Source of the DNA: Bacillota bacterium
Lineage (GTDB): Bacteria > Bacillota > Clostridia > Tissierellales > Peptoniphilaceae
Reading direction: 5' to 3'
Assembly: GCA_023443025.1 (NCBI GenBank)
Contig: JAEZWM010000115.1
Span: 1-58,349, forward strand
Length of the DNA: 58,349 bases
The translations under genes were made by a program, and so were the position numbers. This document shows positions 1 through 8,581 of this stretch, one piece after another (position 1 is the first letter of the stretch; each line of letters begins with the position of its first letter). The notes beneath the pieces are model-generated. The model saw only the letters and a program-made list of their open reading frames with translations. It was not told where the DNA came from and did not search any database.

Positions 1-366
1 GGCTGTGAAGATTTTGCTGATTATGTGACCATGAATGGAAAAGAAGTATTTAGATTTGCTGTAAAATACGTACCTAAGACCATTGATAAGACACTTGAAA
101 TGTATGGCATAAGTCTCGATGAGATTGATCATATAGTGCTTCATCAAGCGAACAAGAGAATCATAGAACATGTTGCTAAAATCTACAAATTAGATAGCAG
201 TAAGTTCTTTATGAATCTTTCAAAATACGCTAACACGAGTGCTGCTACAATTCCAATTGCACTGGATGAAATGAATCAGAATGGACTTTTAAAGAGTGGG
301 GAAAAAATATTAGTTGTAGGATTTGGTGCCGGTCTTAGTTACTGTTCAACGATAATTACTTGGTAG
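1..366 (+). CDS. fabH: 3-oxoacyl-ACP synthase III, C-terminal fragment
   Basis: This is the 3' end of a gene cut by the window edge. The reading frame is open from base 1, so the GTG at 25 is not its start. FabH condenses acetyl-CoA (or another short acyl-CoA) with malonyl-ACP to start fatty acid synthesis. About 121 residues are visible. They include HQANKRI, which carries the catalytic His, and NTSAATIP, which carries the catalytic Asn of KAS III. The active-site Cys lies upstream, outside the window. The protein ends in GAGLSYCSTIITW, as expected for the C-terminal strand of this family. FabK starts 7 bases after the stop, so this gene belongs to the fab operon that follows. Confidence 0.93.
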   Translation, partial: GCEDFADYVTMNGKEVFRFAVKYVPKTIDKTLEMYGISLDEIDHIVLHQANKRIIEHVAKIYKLDSSKFFMNLSKYANTSAATIPIALDEMNQNGLLKSGEKILVVGFGAGLSYCSTIITW

Positions 367-373
367 GTGAAAG

Positions 374-1306
374 ATGAAATTACAAGAAATGTTAGGGGTT
401 AAATATCCCTTTATACAAGGTGGTATGGCAAATATCGCAACAGGAGAGTTTGCTGCTGCGGTCTCCGAGGCAGGAGGCTTAGGGTTAATTGGATCCGGTG
501 GCATGAGCGTTAGTGACCTTGAGAAAAATATAGATATAGCAAAAAGCCTTACAGATAAACCTTTTGGTGTGAATCTGATGCTTCTACATCCGGATGTAGA
601 CAAAATGGCTGAGCTTTTGATAGAAAAAAAGATACCACTTGTGACAACCGGAGCAGGTAATCCAGCGAAATATATAGCTGATTGGAAAGCCTCAGGCATT
701 ATGGTTATACCTGTTGTACCTAACCCAACTCTGGGAGTAAGAATGGAAAGGCTGGGTGCAGATGCTGTTATAGCAGAGGGAATGGAGGCAGGTGGACATA
801 TCGGTCATATGACCACTATGACACTACTTCCTCAGATAGTAAAAAGAGTTAATATTCCGGTTATCGCAGCCGGTGGGATAGCTTCCGGAATTCAGATGCT
901 TGCATGCGAGATTATGGGAGCTATAGGTTTCCAAATTGGTACGGCTTTCTTAGCTACAAAGGAATGCCCTATACATCAAGCTTACAAGGATAGGGTCATC
1001 AAAGCTACGGACACAAATGTGACAATAATTGGAATGAACTCCGGTATACCGATAAGACTTCTTAGAAACGAAATGACTAGACAGTACACGGAAAAAGAAT
1101 GCTTGGGCTGGGATAAGATGCAGCTTGAAAAGTTTACTCTAGGAGCACTTAGAAGAGCTGTAAAAGAAGGAGATGTAAATACAGGTTCTCTAATGGCCGG
1201 TCTTACAGCAGCGCAAATTAATGAAGAAAAAACCGTTTCAGAATTTATGGAAGGATTGTACAACGACTATCTAAAGGAGAAGGAAAAGCTAAAGAATGAA
1301 TATTAG
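374..1306 (+). CDS. fabK: enoyl-ACP reductase II (FMN-dependent)
   Basis: FabK carries out the last reduction of each fatty acid elongation cycle, converting enoyl-ACP to acyl-ACP with FMN and NAD(P)H. It replaces FabI in many Firmicutes. The product has 310 residues, the usual length. The N-terminal FMN barrel segment (IQGGMANIATGEFAAAVSE) is followed by a glycine-rich stretch. EAGGHIGHMTTM lies near residues 137-148 and carries the catalytic His. IPVIAAGGIASG is the phosphate-binding loop. The C-terminal part ends in a Lys/Glu-rich tail. It overlaps the next flavoprotein by 11 bases, so the two are probably co-translated. Its place between fabH and fabD supports the FabK call over a generic nitronate monooxygenase. 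Confidence 0.93.
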   Translation: MKLQEMLGVKYPFIQGGMANIATGEFAAAVSEAGGLGLIGSGGMSVSDLEKNIDIAKSLTDKPFGVNLMLLHPDVDKMAELLIEKKIPLVTTGAGNPAKYIADWKASGIMVIPVVPNPTLGVRMERLGADAVIAEGMEAGGHIGHMTTMTLLPQIVKRVNIPVIAAGGIASGIQMLACEIMGAIGFQIGTAFLATKECPIHQAYKDRVIKATDTNVTIIGMNSGIPIRLLRNEMTRQYTEKECLGWDKMQLEKFTLGALRRAVKEGDVNTGSLMAGLTAAQINEEKTVSEFMEGLYNDYLKEKEKLKNEY

Positions 1307-2348
1307 AATTAAAGATAAGCTTCTTCAAATTCCTGTTATACAAGGCGGGATGGGAGTGGGTATATCATTGGGCAATTTAGCAGGTACGGTAGCATCCTTT
1401 GGAGCCATGGGAACTATATCCATGGTGGATATAGGTTATAAAGAGCCTGATTTTTGGAAAAATCCACGTGAAGCAAATATTAGAGCATTTCATAGCGAGC
1501 TAAAGAAAGCCAAGGAACTATCAGGTGGTAAAGGTCTTATTGCAGCAAATATAATGGCCGTAATTGAGGACTATGATGTACTGGAAAGTGAAATCATGAA
1601 TAGTGAGGTGGATGCTCTAATAGTTGGAGCAGGTCTACCACTAAAATTACCACAAAACAATCTGAATGGAAAATTGCTAGCACCGATCGTCTCCAGTAAA
1701 AAAGCACTTGATTTAATATGTAGAACATGGATGAAAAGATATGATGTACTTCCTGATTTTGTAGTATTGGAAGGATCAGGAGCCGGTGGTCATCTAGGAT
1801 TTTCACTTGAGGATATGGATGATCCAAATAAATCCTTAGAAAAACTAACTGTTGAAGTTGTGGACTATTTAAAGGAATTGGAAGGAAAGCATGGTAAAGT
1901 AATTCCTCTTTTTGTTGCCGGTTCGGTAATGGACAATGAGGATTTTGTAAAGTATAGAAAGCTTGGTGCTACCGGACTTCAAGTTGGAACAAGGTTTTTA
2001 GTTACACATGAGGCTGATGCACATATCAATATGAAAAAATTAATTATCGAATCCTCCTCGGATGATTTAAGGATTATAAAATCGCCGGTGGGGATTTATG
2101 GAAGAGCAATTAACAATAAATTTTTGGAAAAACTAAAAGAAGGACGAATTCCGCCTAAAAGATGTATAAATTGTTTAAAACCATGTGATCCCGGGACAAC
2201 GGAGTATTGCATTAGTGAAAAACTTATACTAACCGCTAATGGTGATGTGGAACATGGACTCGTATTTTGCGGGAGTAGAATCGATGAAATAAATTCAATC
2301 CTTAGCGTAAAAGAGGTTCTGGAAAATATAATAGGAGGTTCACTATGA
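1296..2348 (+). CDS. second FMN-dependent oxidoreductase of the nitronate monooxygenase/FabK superfamily
   Basis: This 350-residue protein has the same FMN barrel fold as FabK. IPVIQGGMGVGISLGNLAG is at the N-terminus, EGSGAGGHLGFS near residue 165 has the His of the superfamily, and PLFVAGSV is the phosphate loop. It differs from FabK by a longer C-terminal part with four cysteines (CINCLKPC, then EYCISEK, plus a later C), possibly a metal site or disulfides. Databases usually call such proteins nitronate monooxygenase. The setting, overlapping fabK by 11 bases and fabD by 4, makes a role in fatty acid metabolism likely, for example a second enoyl-ACP reductase or an isomerising enzyme. The true substrate cannot be read from the sequence. 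Confidence 0.75.
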   Translation: MNIRIKDKLLQIPVIQGGMGVGISLGNLAGTVASFGAMGTISMVDIGYKEPDFWKNPREANIRAFHSELKKAKELSGGKGLIAANIMAVIEDYDVLESEIMNSEVDALIVGAGLPLKLPQNNLNGKLLAPIVSSKKALDLICRTWMKRYDVLPDFVVLEGSGAGGHLGFSLEDMDDPNKSLEKLTVEVVDYLKELEGKHGKVIPLFVAGSVMDNEDFVKYRKLGATGLQVGTRFLVTHEADAHINMKKLIIESSSDDLRIIKSPVGIYGRAINNKFLEKLKEGRIPPKRCINCLKPCDPGTTEYCISEKLILTANGDVEHGLVFCGSRIDEINSILSVKEVLENIIGGSL

Positions 2349-3271
2349 AACTAGGTTTATTATTCTCCGGCCAGGGAAGTCAGAAGCAAAACATGGGTTT
2401 TGATCTTTATAAGGACAGCAAAACTGTTAGGGAGTTTTATGACGGATTGAATTTAAGCTTTGATATCAAAGATATATCATTTGGAGCAGATGATGCTACA
2501 CTTAAAAAGACCGTATATACACAGCCGGTGTTAGTAGCATTTCATATTGCAGTGCTTAAGAGATTAAAGGAACTCGGAGTAAGATATGATATGGTTGCAG
2601 GATTAAGCCTTGGTGAATTCTCTGCGCTATATGCTGCAGGTGTTCTGTCTTCTACTGATGTAATGAAAATAATAGAAAAAAGAGCGGAATATATGTCGGA
2701 GTCTTGTAAAAAAACACCATCTACACTGGTTGCTATTCTAGGATTGGACTTTGAAGAGTTTATCCCACACCTGGAAGAGCTTAAAAAACAGGGAATATTT
2801 GCTGAGATAGCTAATTTAAACTGTCCTAAACAGGTTGTTATTGGAATAAAATTAGATGATTTAGAACAGGTTAGCGCTTATTTTTCTGAATTAGGAAAAC
2901 TTAAAGTTATACCGCTTGAAGTGGAAGGTGCTTTTCATACATCAGTAATGGATGAAGCTGCACTTAAACTTAGAGCAGAACTTTCAGCTTATGAATTTTC
3001 AGACGAACTTGTACCGATTGTTTACAACAGAACAGGTGAGTTTAAAGGTGACAATTCCTTTATAAATTTACTGTCGGAACAAGCAAATAATACCACTTAC
3101 TTTGAAAAATCACTTCGAAAAATGATAGATGAAGGTGTAAATACATTTTTAGAAATTGGATACAACGATATATTTAAAGGTTTTATGAAGAGAATAGATA
3201 GAAAAATAAGAGTCATACCGATTAATTCGGTTGAGTCAATCGAATTACTAAGCAAGGAGTTTATTATATGA
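2345..3271 (+). CDS. fabD: malonyl-CoA:ACP transacylase
   Basis: FabD moves malonyl groups from CoA to acyl carrier protein to supply the elongation cycle. The 308-residue length is typical. LLFSGQGSQ is at the N-terminus, the nucleophile Ser88 sits in GLSLGEFSAL, and the catalytic His is near residue 198 in GAFHTSVM. It starts inside the last codons of the preceding flavoprotein (ATGA-type overlap) behind an AGGAGG site, and overlaps fabG by 4 bases, so translational coupling is likely. Cytoplasmic. Confidence 0.95.
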   Translation: MKLGLLFSGQGSQKQNMGFDLYKDSKTVREFYDGLNLSFDIKDISFGADDATLKKTVYTQPVLVAFHIAVLKRLKELGVRYDMVAGLSLGEFSALYAAGVLSSTDVMKIIEKRAEYMSESCKKTPSTLVAILGLDFEEFIPHLEELKKQGIFAEIANLNCPKQVVIGIKLDDLEQVSAYFSELGKLKVIPLEVEGAFHTSVMDEAALKLRAELSAYEFSDELVPIVYNRTGEFKGDNSFINLLSEQANNTTYFEKSLRKMIDEGVNTFLEIGYNDIFKGFMKRIDRKIRVIPINSVESIELLSKEFII

Positions 3272-3993
3272 AAAAAACTGCAATTATAACAGGAGCAGGA
3301 AAAGGAATTGGACGTGCGATAGCACTTAAATTAGCTGAAGAAGGTTTTTCGCTGGTTTTAAACGACATAAGCTGGAATGATGAAAATGAAGAAATTTACC
3401 AAAAAACAGGATGTGATTATATCTTATCGTCAGGTAATGTTTCCTCTTCGGATTATGCAGTGGAACTAATAAATACTGCAGTGGAGCACTTTGGTTCTGC
3501 TGATGTTGTCGTTAACAATGCCGGTATCACCAGAGATGGACTTATTATAAAAATGAGTGAAGAAGACTTTGATTCGGTAATAGATGTCAACTTAAAAGGG
3601 GTTTTTAATATTATGAAAGCTGCTTCAAGAGTAATGATGAAACAAAGAAGCGGAAGGATAATAAATATCTCATCTATAGTTGGGTTAAGGGGAAATCCGG
3701 GACAAATTAATTACTCGGCTGCTAAAGGCGGAGTAATTTCAATGACTAAAACATTGGCAAAGGAACTTGCATCAAGATCAGTGCTTGTAAATGCAGTAGC
3801 TCCGGGTTTTATTAAAACTGACATGACCGATGTACTACCTGAAAAGGTAATAGATGAACTTAAGAACCAGATACCACTAAAATCATTAGGTGAAGTCGAA
3901 GATGTCGCTAATCTAGTAGCGTTCTTATCTTCAGAAAAATCAAAGTATATTACGGGTCAAGTTATAAGCGTGGACGGAGGTATGAATATATGA
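3268..3993 (+). CDS. fabG: 3-oxoacyl-ACP reductase
   Basis: FabG is the short-chain dehydrogenase that reduces 3-oxoacyl-ACP with NADPH in each elongation cycle. It has 241 residues. The cofactor loop is TGAGKGIG, NNAGITRDG is the structural motif, and the catalytic triad is Ser in NISSIVG, Tyr149 and Lys153 in YSAAK. The C-terminus reads GQVISVDGGMNI, characteristic of FabG. It overlaps fabD and fabF by 4 bases each. Nothing is unusual in the sequence. Confidence 0.95.
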   Translation: MKKTAIITGAGKGIGRAIALKLAEEGFSLVLNDISWNDENEEIYQKTGCDYILSSGNVSSSDYAVELINTAVEHFGSADVVVNNAGITRDGLIIKMSEEDFDSVIDVNLKGVFNIMKAASRVMMKQRSGRIINISSIVGLRGNPGQINYSAAKGGVISMTKTLAKELASRSVLVNAVAPGFIKTDMTDVLPEKVIDELKNQIPLKSLGEVEDVANLVAFLSSEKSKYITGQVISVDGGMNI

Positions 3994-5234
3994 CAAAACG
4001 TAGAGTAGTAATCACCGGTATGGGAGCGGTCAGTCCAATCGGTTCAGAGATTGATGAAATCCTCGATAATCTAAAAAATGGATACTGTTCTGTTGGTGAA
4101 ATAACACATTATGATATATCTGACAGGGAAGTAAAACTAGCTTGTGAAGTCAAAGACTTTCCATTTAAAGACTATATAGGTGCGAAAGAACTTAGAAGGA
4201 TGGATAAAGTTACTGCTTTTGCAATTATTGCAGGCAAGAAAGCTCTAGAGGATAGTGGATTAACAAAAGATGAGATTACTAACAATGAAAGAGTGACAGT
4301 TAATATTTCAAGTGGCATAGGTGGACTTGAAACCATAGAGAATGAAATGACAAGAGGTCTGGAAAGAGGTTTTGATAGAATTTCTCCATTCTTTACTCCC
4401 ATGGCAATCTCAAATATGAGCAGTGCGCAGCTTTCAATTGCACTTGGAATCAATGGTGCTTCATTCTGTCCGGTAACTGCTTGTGCCGGTGGAACTAATG
4501 CACTGGGAGATGCATTTAGAAGCATAAGGGATGGTTATGCTGATGTCTCCTTTGCCGGTGGAACCGAAGCAAGTATTACACCACTTGGAGTTGGCGGGTT
4601 TACGGCTATGAAGGCGCTATGTGTTAGCGACGACCCTAAAAGAGCATCCATACCTTTCGATTTGGATAGATCCGGATTTGTTATGGGAGAAGGATCAGCA
4701 GTACTGGTACTGGAAGAACTTGAACATGCAAAAGCTCGAGGTGCTAAAATATATGCAGAGATAATAGGTATAGGATACACAAGCGATGCCAGTCATATAA
4801 CAGCTCCAAACGAAGAAGGTACTTGGGCGGCGAGAGCTATGAGCATGGCTATGGAAGATGCAGGGATTAATCCAAGTGATGTAGATTATATCAACGCACA
4901 TGGAACATCGACACCGCTTAATGATATCTGTGAGACAAGGGCTGTAAGACTTGCATTTAAAGAACATGCGAACAAACTTAAAATTTCATCGACTAAATCT
5001 ATGACAGGTCATTTACTTGGAGCTGCAGGAGCAATAGAAGCACTTATCACTGCACTTGCACTACAAAATTCATTTATTCCACCTACTGTAAATCACCAAA
5101 AAGACGATCCTGAATGTGATTTAGATATAGTTAAAAACGAAATGCAAGAATCTGACATAAAATATGCAATGAGCAACTCTTTGGGCTTTGGTGGACATAA
5201 TGCTTCCTTAGTTTTTAAAAAGTGGGAGGAATAA
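3990..5234 (+). CDS. fabF: 3-oxoacyl-ACP synthase II
   Basis: FabF condenses acyl-ACP with malonyl-ACP during elongation. At 414 residues it has the normal length. The Cys-His-His triad is visible: Cys165 in VTACAGGTNA, His304 in HGTSTPLND, and His341 in GHLLGAAGA. The C-terminal GFGGHNASLVF closes the thiolase fold. It overlaps fabG by 4 bases and shares its last base with the start of fabZ (TAATG). No acyl carrier protein gene and no acetyl-CoA carboxylase genes lie in the visible part of the operon, so they must be elsewhere or upstream of the window. Confidence 0.95.
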   Translation: MTKRRVVITGMGAVSPIGSEIDEILDNLKNGYCSVGEITHYDISDREVKLACEVKDFPFKDYIGAKELRRMDKVTAFAIIAGKKALEDSGLTKDEITNNERVTVNISSGIGGLETIENEMTRGLERGFDRISPFFTPMAISNMSSAQLSIALGINGASFCPVTACAGGTNALGDAFRSIRDGYADVSFAGGTEASITPLGVGGFTAMKALCVSDDPKRASIPFDLDRSGFVMGEGSAVLVLEELEHAKARGAKIYAEIIGIGYTSDASHITAPNEEGTWAARAMSMAMEDAGINPSDVDYINAHGTSTPLNDICETRAVRLAFKEHANKLKISSTKSMTGHLLGAAGAIEALITALALQNSFIPPTVNHQKDDPECDLDIVKNEMQESDIKYAMSNSLGFGGHNASLVFKKWEE

Positions 5235-5662
5235 TGAAACTGGATATTAATCAAATTAAAGATATAATCCCTCATAGACATCCGTTTTTATTAGTAGATA
5301 GAATTGATGATTATGAAGAGGGTGTGTATGCACGTGGCGTAAAATCCGTAAGCTACAATGAACCGTTTTTTGCAGGTCACTATCCACAAATGCCCGTAAT
5401 GCCTGGGGTTCTAATCATCGAAGCTCTTGCACAAGTTGGAGCAATTGCAATTCTAACACTGGATGATATGAAAGGTAAAACACCGCTTTTTGCCGGAATC
5501 AACAAAGCTAGGTTTAAGCGTCAAGTCGTACCTGGTGACAGATTAGAGTTAAAGACTGAACTTACTAAAAGAAGAGGAAATATCGGCATTGGACAAGCAG
5601 TAGCAACTGTTGAAGATGAGCTTGTTTGTGAATGTGAACTGATGTTTTACATCGTAGATTAG
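5234..5662 (+). CDS. fabZ: 3-hydroxyacyl-ACP dehydratase
   Basis: FabZ removes water from 3-hydroxyacyl-ACP. From the ATG at 5234 the hot-dog-fold protein has 142 residues. I chose this ATG over an upstream GTG because GGAGG sits just before it. IIPHRHPFLLVDRI is the entry motif. His49 and Glu63 in the GHYP...MPGVLIIEALAQ region are the catalytic pair. It is the last biosynthetic gene of the fab run and starts on the last base of the fabF stop codon. FabM/FabA-type genes for unsaturated fatty acids are not seen nearby. Confidence 0.94.
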   Translation: MKLDINQIKDIIPHRHPFLLVDRIDDYEEGVYARGVKSVSYNEPFFAGHYPQMPVMPGVLIIEALAQVGAIAILTLDDMKGKTPLFAGINKARFKRQVVPGDRLELKTELTKRRGNIGIGQAVATVEDELVCECELMFYIVD

Positions 5663-5697
5663 TTTATGCCCATTCATCTTCTACAAGGAGGAGTTTT

Positions 5698-6168
5698 ATG
5701 TTAGAAGAGTTATTCGAAGAAGTTTATGAAAAATTCAAACTAAATTTCTATAGAAGTATCTTCAGTGGATTTGAACATAGGGATGCGACACTTAGTGCAT
5801 TGGAAACTTTCTGTGTCGAGGTAATATACGCTCTTGAAAGACCTACTATCAACGAATTGGCAAACTTTCTTAATATTTCACAACCCAATGCAGCATACAA
5901 AGTTGCCAGCCTAGTAAAAAAAGGATATGTAGTTAAAGTTCAGTCCGAAGAGGACAAAAGAGAGTATTATCTTGAACTTACAGATAGGTTTTACGATTAC
6001 CTAAAAATAAAAAATGAATATGTTGATCTTGTAGTCTCAAGGTTTAGTGAAAGATTCAATGATGAGGACATAGAAAAATTGGAATACTTTTTTAAGGTAA
6101 TAAGTACAGAACTTATGCCGGAAATAACGGAATTTATGAGAGAAAGAAAATATGAAAGCCCGATTTAA
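5698..6168 (+). CDS. MarR-family regulator, possibly FabT-like
   Basis: This 156-residue winged-helix protein starts behind a strong AAGGAGG site. The recognition region spans about residues 50-98: TINELANFLNISQPNAAYKV is the helix-turn-helix, followed by the wing SEEDKREYYLEL. The ends are helical, as in MarR dimers. In streptococci the MarR protein FabT sits at the head of the fab cluster and represses it when long-chain acyl-ACP is plentiful. Here the gene is at the tail, 35 bases after fabZ. A fatty acid regulator is therefore the best guess from context, but no operator can be tested because the operon promoter is outside the window. Confidence 0.8.
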   Translation: MLEELFEEVYEKFKLNFYRSIFSGFEHRDATLSALETFCVEVIYALERPTINELANFLNISQPNAAYKVASLVKKGYVVKVQSEEDKREYYLELTDRFYDYLKIKNEYVDLVVSRFSERFNDEDIEKLEYFFKVISTELMPEITEFMRERKYESPI

Positions 6169-6877
6169 AAAGCTATTCTATAAAACCGTTGGATCAACAA
6201 ATGATGCTATAAAAGATCATCTGCAAGAAATTCAGGGGGATTATGTAGTTATTAGTTATCATCAAACTTCCGGAAGAGGAAAAGATGGAAGAATATGGCA
6301 TACTAAAGCGGGTAAAGGAATAGGTATGAGTTTTTTAATTAGAGAACCTAAACTGGAGACCGTATCTCATTTTACAGCATTAGCTGCAATTGCCGTAGTT
6401 CGTATGCTAAAAAAATTGGGTGTAGAATCAAAAATAAAGTGGCCAAATGATATACTCGTTAATGGGAAAAAGATTTGTGGAATCCTTTGTGAATCTTCGA
6501 TCTCAAAGCGGAAAGCGTCATATGTAATCGTAGGTGTTGGCTTAAATGTTAACTATACAGAAACAGACTTTCCAAGTCTATCTACAGAGCCAACCTCATT
6601 ATATATGGAGCTAGGAAAAGAAATGGATATAGATATGCTGTCGACTACTATTACAGATGCTTTTACCGGAGTGATATCAGAGTTTGAAGAAGGTAAATCA
6701 CTTCATAGTGAATTGGTAGAATATAGTAATATTATCGGGAAGTACTGCAAATTCAAGCAAAATAACAACTACTACACTGCCATTGTTAAATCGATAAATT
6801 TGGACAATAGTTTAAATATTTCAGAAAACGGAACTGAAAAAACAATTTTTAGTGCAGAAATAATTCAAATAAGCTAA
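6152..6877 (+). CDS. birA: biotin--[acetyl-CoA-carboxylase] ligase, single-domain form
   Basis: BirA activates biotin as biotinyl-AMP and attaches it to the biotin carrier protein of acetyl-CoA carboxylase, the enzyme that makes malonyl-CoA for the genes upstream. The 241-residue protein lacks the N-terminal DNA-binding domain of bifunctional BirA, so it is not a biotin repressor. STNDAIKD is at the N-terminus, GRGKDGRIWH at 41-50 is the biotinyl-AMP loop, and KWPNDILVNGKKICGIL near 96-112 carries the catalytic Lys. A short C-terminal SH3-like domain follows. The start lies 17 bases inside the marR gene, suggesting co-translation. A hairpin overlaps the stop codon. Confidence 0.9.
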   Translation: MKARFKKLFYKTVGSTNDAIKDHLQEIQGDYVVISYHQTSGRGKDGRIWHTKAGKGIGMSFLIREPKLETVSHFTALAAIAVVRMLKKLGVESKIKWPNDILVNGKKICGILCESSISKRKASYVIVGVGLNVNYTETDFPSLSTEPTSLYMELGKEMDIDMLSTTITDAFTGVISEFEEGKSLHSELVEYSNIIGKYCKFKQNNNYYTAIVKSINLDNSLNISENGTEKTIFSAEIIQIS

Positions 6878-6904
6878 GAGTGTGTAAATGCTTTTAGCTT
6901 ATTT
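6869..6904 (+). terminator. likely terminator at the end of the fab-birA operon
   Basis: A 12-base-pair stem (ATAAGCTAAGAG with CTTTTAGCTTAT, one G-T pair) with a 10-base loop spans the birA stop codon. The following T run is weak, so termination may be partial. The next promoter -35 box begins immediately after the stem. Confidence 0.5.
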
Positions 6905-6931
6905 GACAAAGTAATGTAAATAGTGTAACAT
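6903..6931 (+). promoter_or_regulatory. candidate sigma-A promoter for the NSS transporter gene
   Basis: A perfect TTGACA at 6903-6908 is followed after 17 bases by TAACAT (4 of 6 matches to TATAAT). The predicted start is about 70 bases before the transporter ATG. Confidence 0.5.
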
Positions 6932-7009
6932 ATTAATGTGGTTAGCAGTATCTAAAATACTCTATATGAAAACGATACCAAAACCATTAAAATGTATTCG
7001 GAGGTTGTA

Positions 7010-8320
7010 ATGAACAACAAGTTTTCGACGAAGTGGGGCTTTATACTTACTGCAGTTGGTTCTGCGGTAGGGATGGCAAATGTATGGGGGTTCCCATATA
7101 AACTGACTACTGAAGGAGGAGGAGCTTTCCTTATTGCGTACTTATTTTTTATCATACTCTTTGGGTATGTAGGATTATCAGCTGAGTATGCAATCGGAAG
7201 AAGGGCTAACACAGGTACGATAGGAGCATATGAGTATGCTTGGAAGAGTAGAGGACTAGATGGAGTAGGTAAGGTAGTTGGATGGCTACCACTTGCGGGG
7301 TCTATGTGTATAGCGATTGGATATGCATGTATAATCTCATATGTATTAAAGGCATTGTTCCAATCTATCACAGGTAGTTTAATGACGGTCGATCCTGGAC
7401 CCTGGTTTGAAGGTTTTGCACTTACTGACTACTCTGTAATACCATATCACATAATTATTGTTGTCGTAACATTACTTACTTGTATCACCGGAGCTAAATC
7501 AATAGAAAAAGCTAATAAGTTTATGATGCCGCTTTTTTTCGTGCTATTTGTAATTCTTGCAATTAGAGTTGCATTATTACCAAATGCTATCAGTGGATAT
7601 TCATTTATGTTTAAACCGGACTGGTCAGAACTTTTAAAACCGCAAACAATAGTCTCAGCTATGGGACAAGCTTTTTTCTCACTATCTATAACCGGATCGG
7701 GTATGATTGTATGTGGTGCATATCTTTCTAAAAAAGAAGATATTATAGATGGGGCTAAAAAGACTGCAATCTTTGATACTACAGCAGCTATGATAGCAGC
7801 TTTCGTAATGGTACCTGCTCTATTTTCATATGGACTTGACCAAGCAAGAGGTCCGGGACTATTATTCGTCACCCTTCCAACCATACTTCAAGACATGCCG
7901 GGAGGAAGAATATTCGCTATAATTTTATTTGTTGCAGTGGTGTTCGGAGGAATTTCATCACTACAAAATATGTTTGAAGTTGTTGCAGAATCATTAATGC
8001 ATAAAATACCTGCACTTAACAGAAAAACTACGCTTATATTGCTAGGCTTAATTACTTTCGGTATAGGGGTCAATATGGAAGCCATCTCCAAATGGGGTCC
8101 ATGGATGGATATAGTATCAATTTACATCATACCTCTAGGAGCAACTCTAGGTGCCATAAGCTGGTTCTGGATACTGAAAAAGGACGAGCTTCTCGATGAG
8201 ATAAACACCTCATCAAGTAAAATTTATGGCAACACATGGCATAATCTAGGAAAGTACTTATATACTCCACTTGCGATTATACTTTGTATCGTTGCGTTGG
8301 CATTTAAAATTGCATTCTAA
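7010..8320 (+). CDS. sodium-dependent transporter, neurotransmitter:sodium symporter (NSS) family
   Basis: An integral membrane symporter that would import an amino acid or related solute with sodium. The ATG at 7010 gives 436 residues and has GGAGGT five bases before it. An in-frame ATG at 6992 lacks such a site. The N-terminus shows the NSS TM1 signature (TAVGSAVGMANVWGFPY), whose unwound centre binds sodium and substrate. EGGGAFLIAYL follows in TM2. About eleven hydrophobic segments can be counted, as in many bacterial members. The gene stands alone between its own promoter and terminator, so the substrate cannot be inferred from context. Confidence 0.9.
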   Translation: MNNKFSTKWGFILTAVGSAVGMANVWGFPYKLTTEGGGAFLIAYLFFIILFGYVGLSAEYAIGRRANTGTIGAYEYAWKSRGLDGVGKVVGWLPLAGSMCIAIGYACIISYVLKALFQSITGSLMTVDPGPWFEGFALTDYSVIPYHIIIVVVTLLTCITGAKSIEKANKFMMPLFFVLFVILAIRVALLPNAISGYSFMFKPDWSELLKPQTIVSAMGQAFFSLSITGSGMIVCGAYLSKKEDIIDGAKKTAIFDTTAAMIAAFVMVPALFSYGLDQARGPGLLFVTLPTILQDMPGGRIFAIILFVAVVFGGISSLQNMFEVVAESLMHKIPALNRKTTLILLGLITFGIGVNMEAISKWGPWMDIVSIYIIPLGATLGAISWFWILKKDELLDEINTSSSKIYGNTWHNLGKYLYTPLAIILCIVALAFKIAF

Positions 8321-8325
8321 AAATA

Positions 8326-8350
8326 GAGCTCTCAAAAGAGGGCTCTTTCA
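8326..8350 (+). terminator. rho-independent terminator after the NSS transporter
   Basis: The 8-base-pair stem GAGCTCTC/GAGGGCTC (one T-G pair) with an AAAA loop is followed by a short T-rich run, 6 bases after the transporter stop. The rest of the gap to 8581 is AT-rich and shows no gene I can support. Confidence 0.8.
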
Positions 8351-8581
8351 TTATGTATTAAAAAATTTTGATGGCCTATTTTATATTTGTCTAAAAATAA
8401 TGGTATTTTTAAAACTAAAATCTCATGGCTTTTTTAATAAAGTTTTAAAGATATACATATGATTATACTATTTTTCCATACAATTAATACAATACTTAGA
8501 TATTAAATAAATACTTTACTGTAGCATTGAATTAAAAATCACTTTATGATAGTATTGATGTAAATGAATAGGAGGGAAATA

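Noticed and set aside
346..699. Minus-strand open frame of 117 codons opposite fabK
   Set aside because: It is a shadow of fabK with no ribosome site or family resemblance.
6952..7371. Minus-strand open frame of 139 codons opposite the NSS transporter
   Set aside because: It is antisense to a clear membrane protein gene, has no ribosome site and resembles no family.
8271..8462. Plus-strand open frame running through the NSS gene end and its terminator
   Set aside because: It overlaps the transporter's 3' end and crosses the terminator. The Phe/Leu/Lys-rich product reflects AT-rich intergenic DNA.
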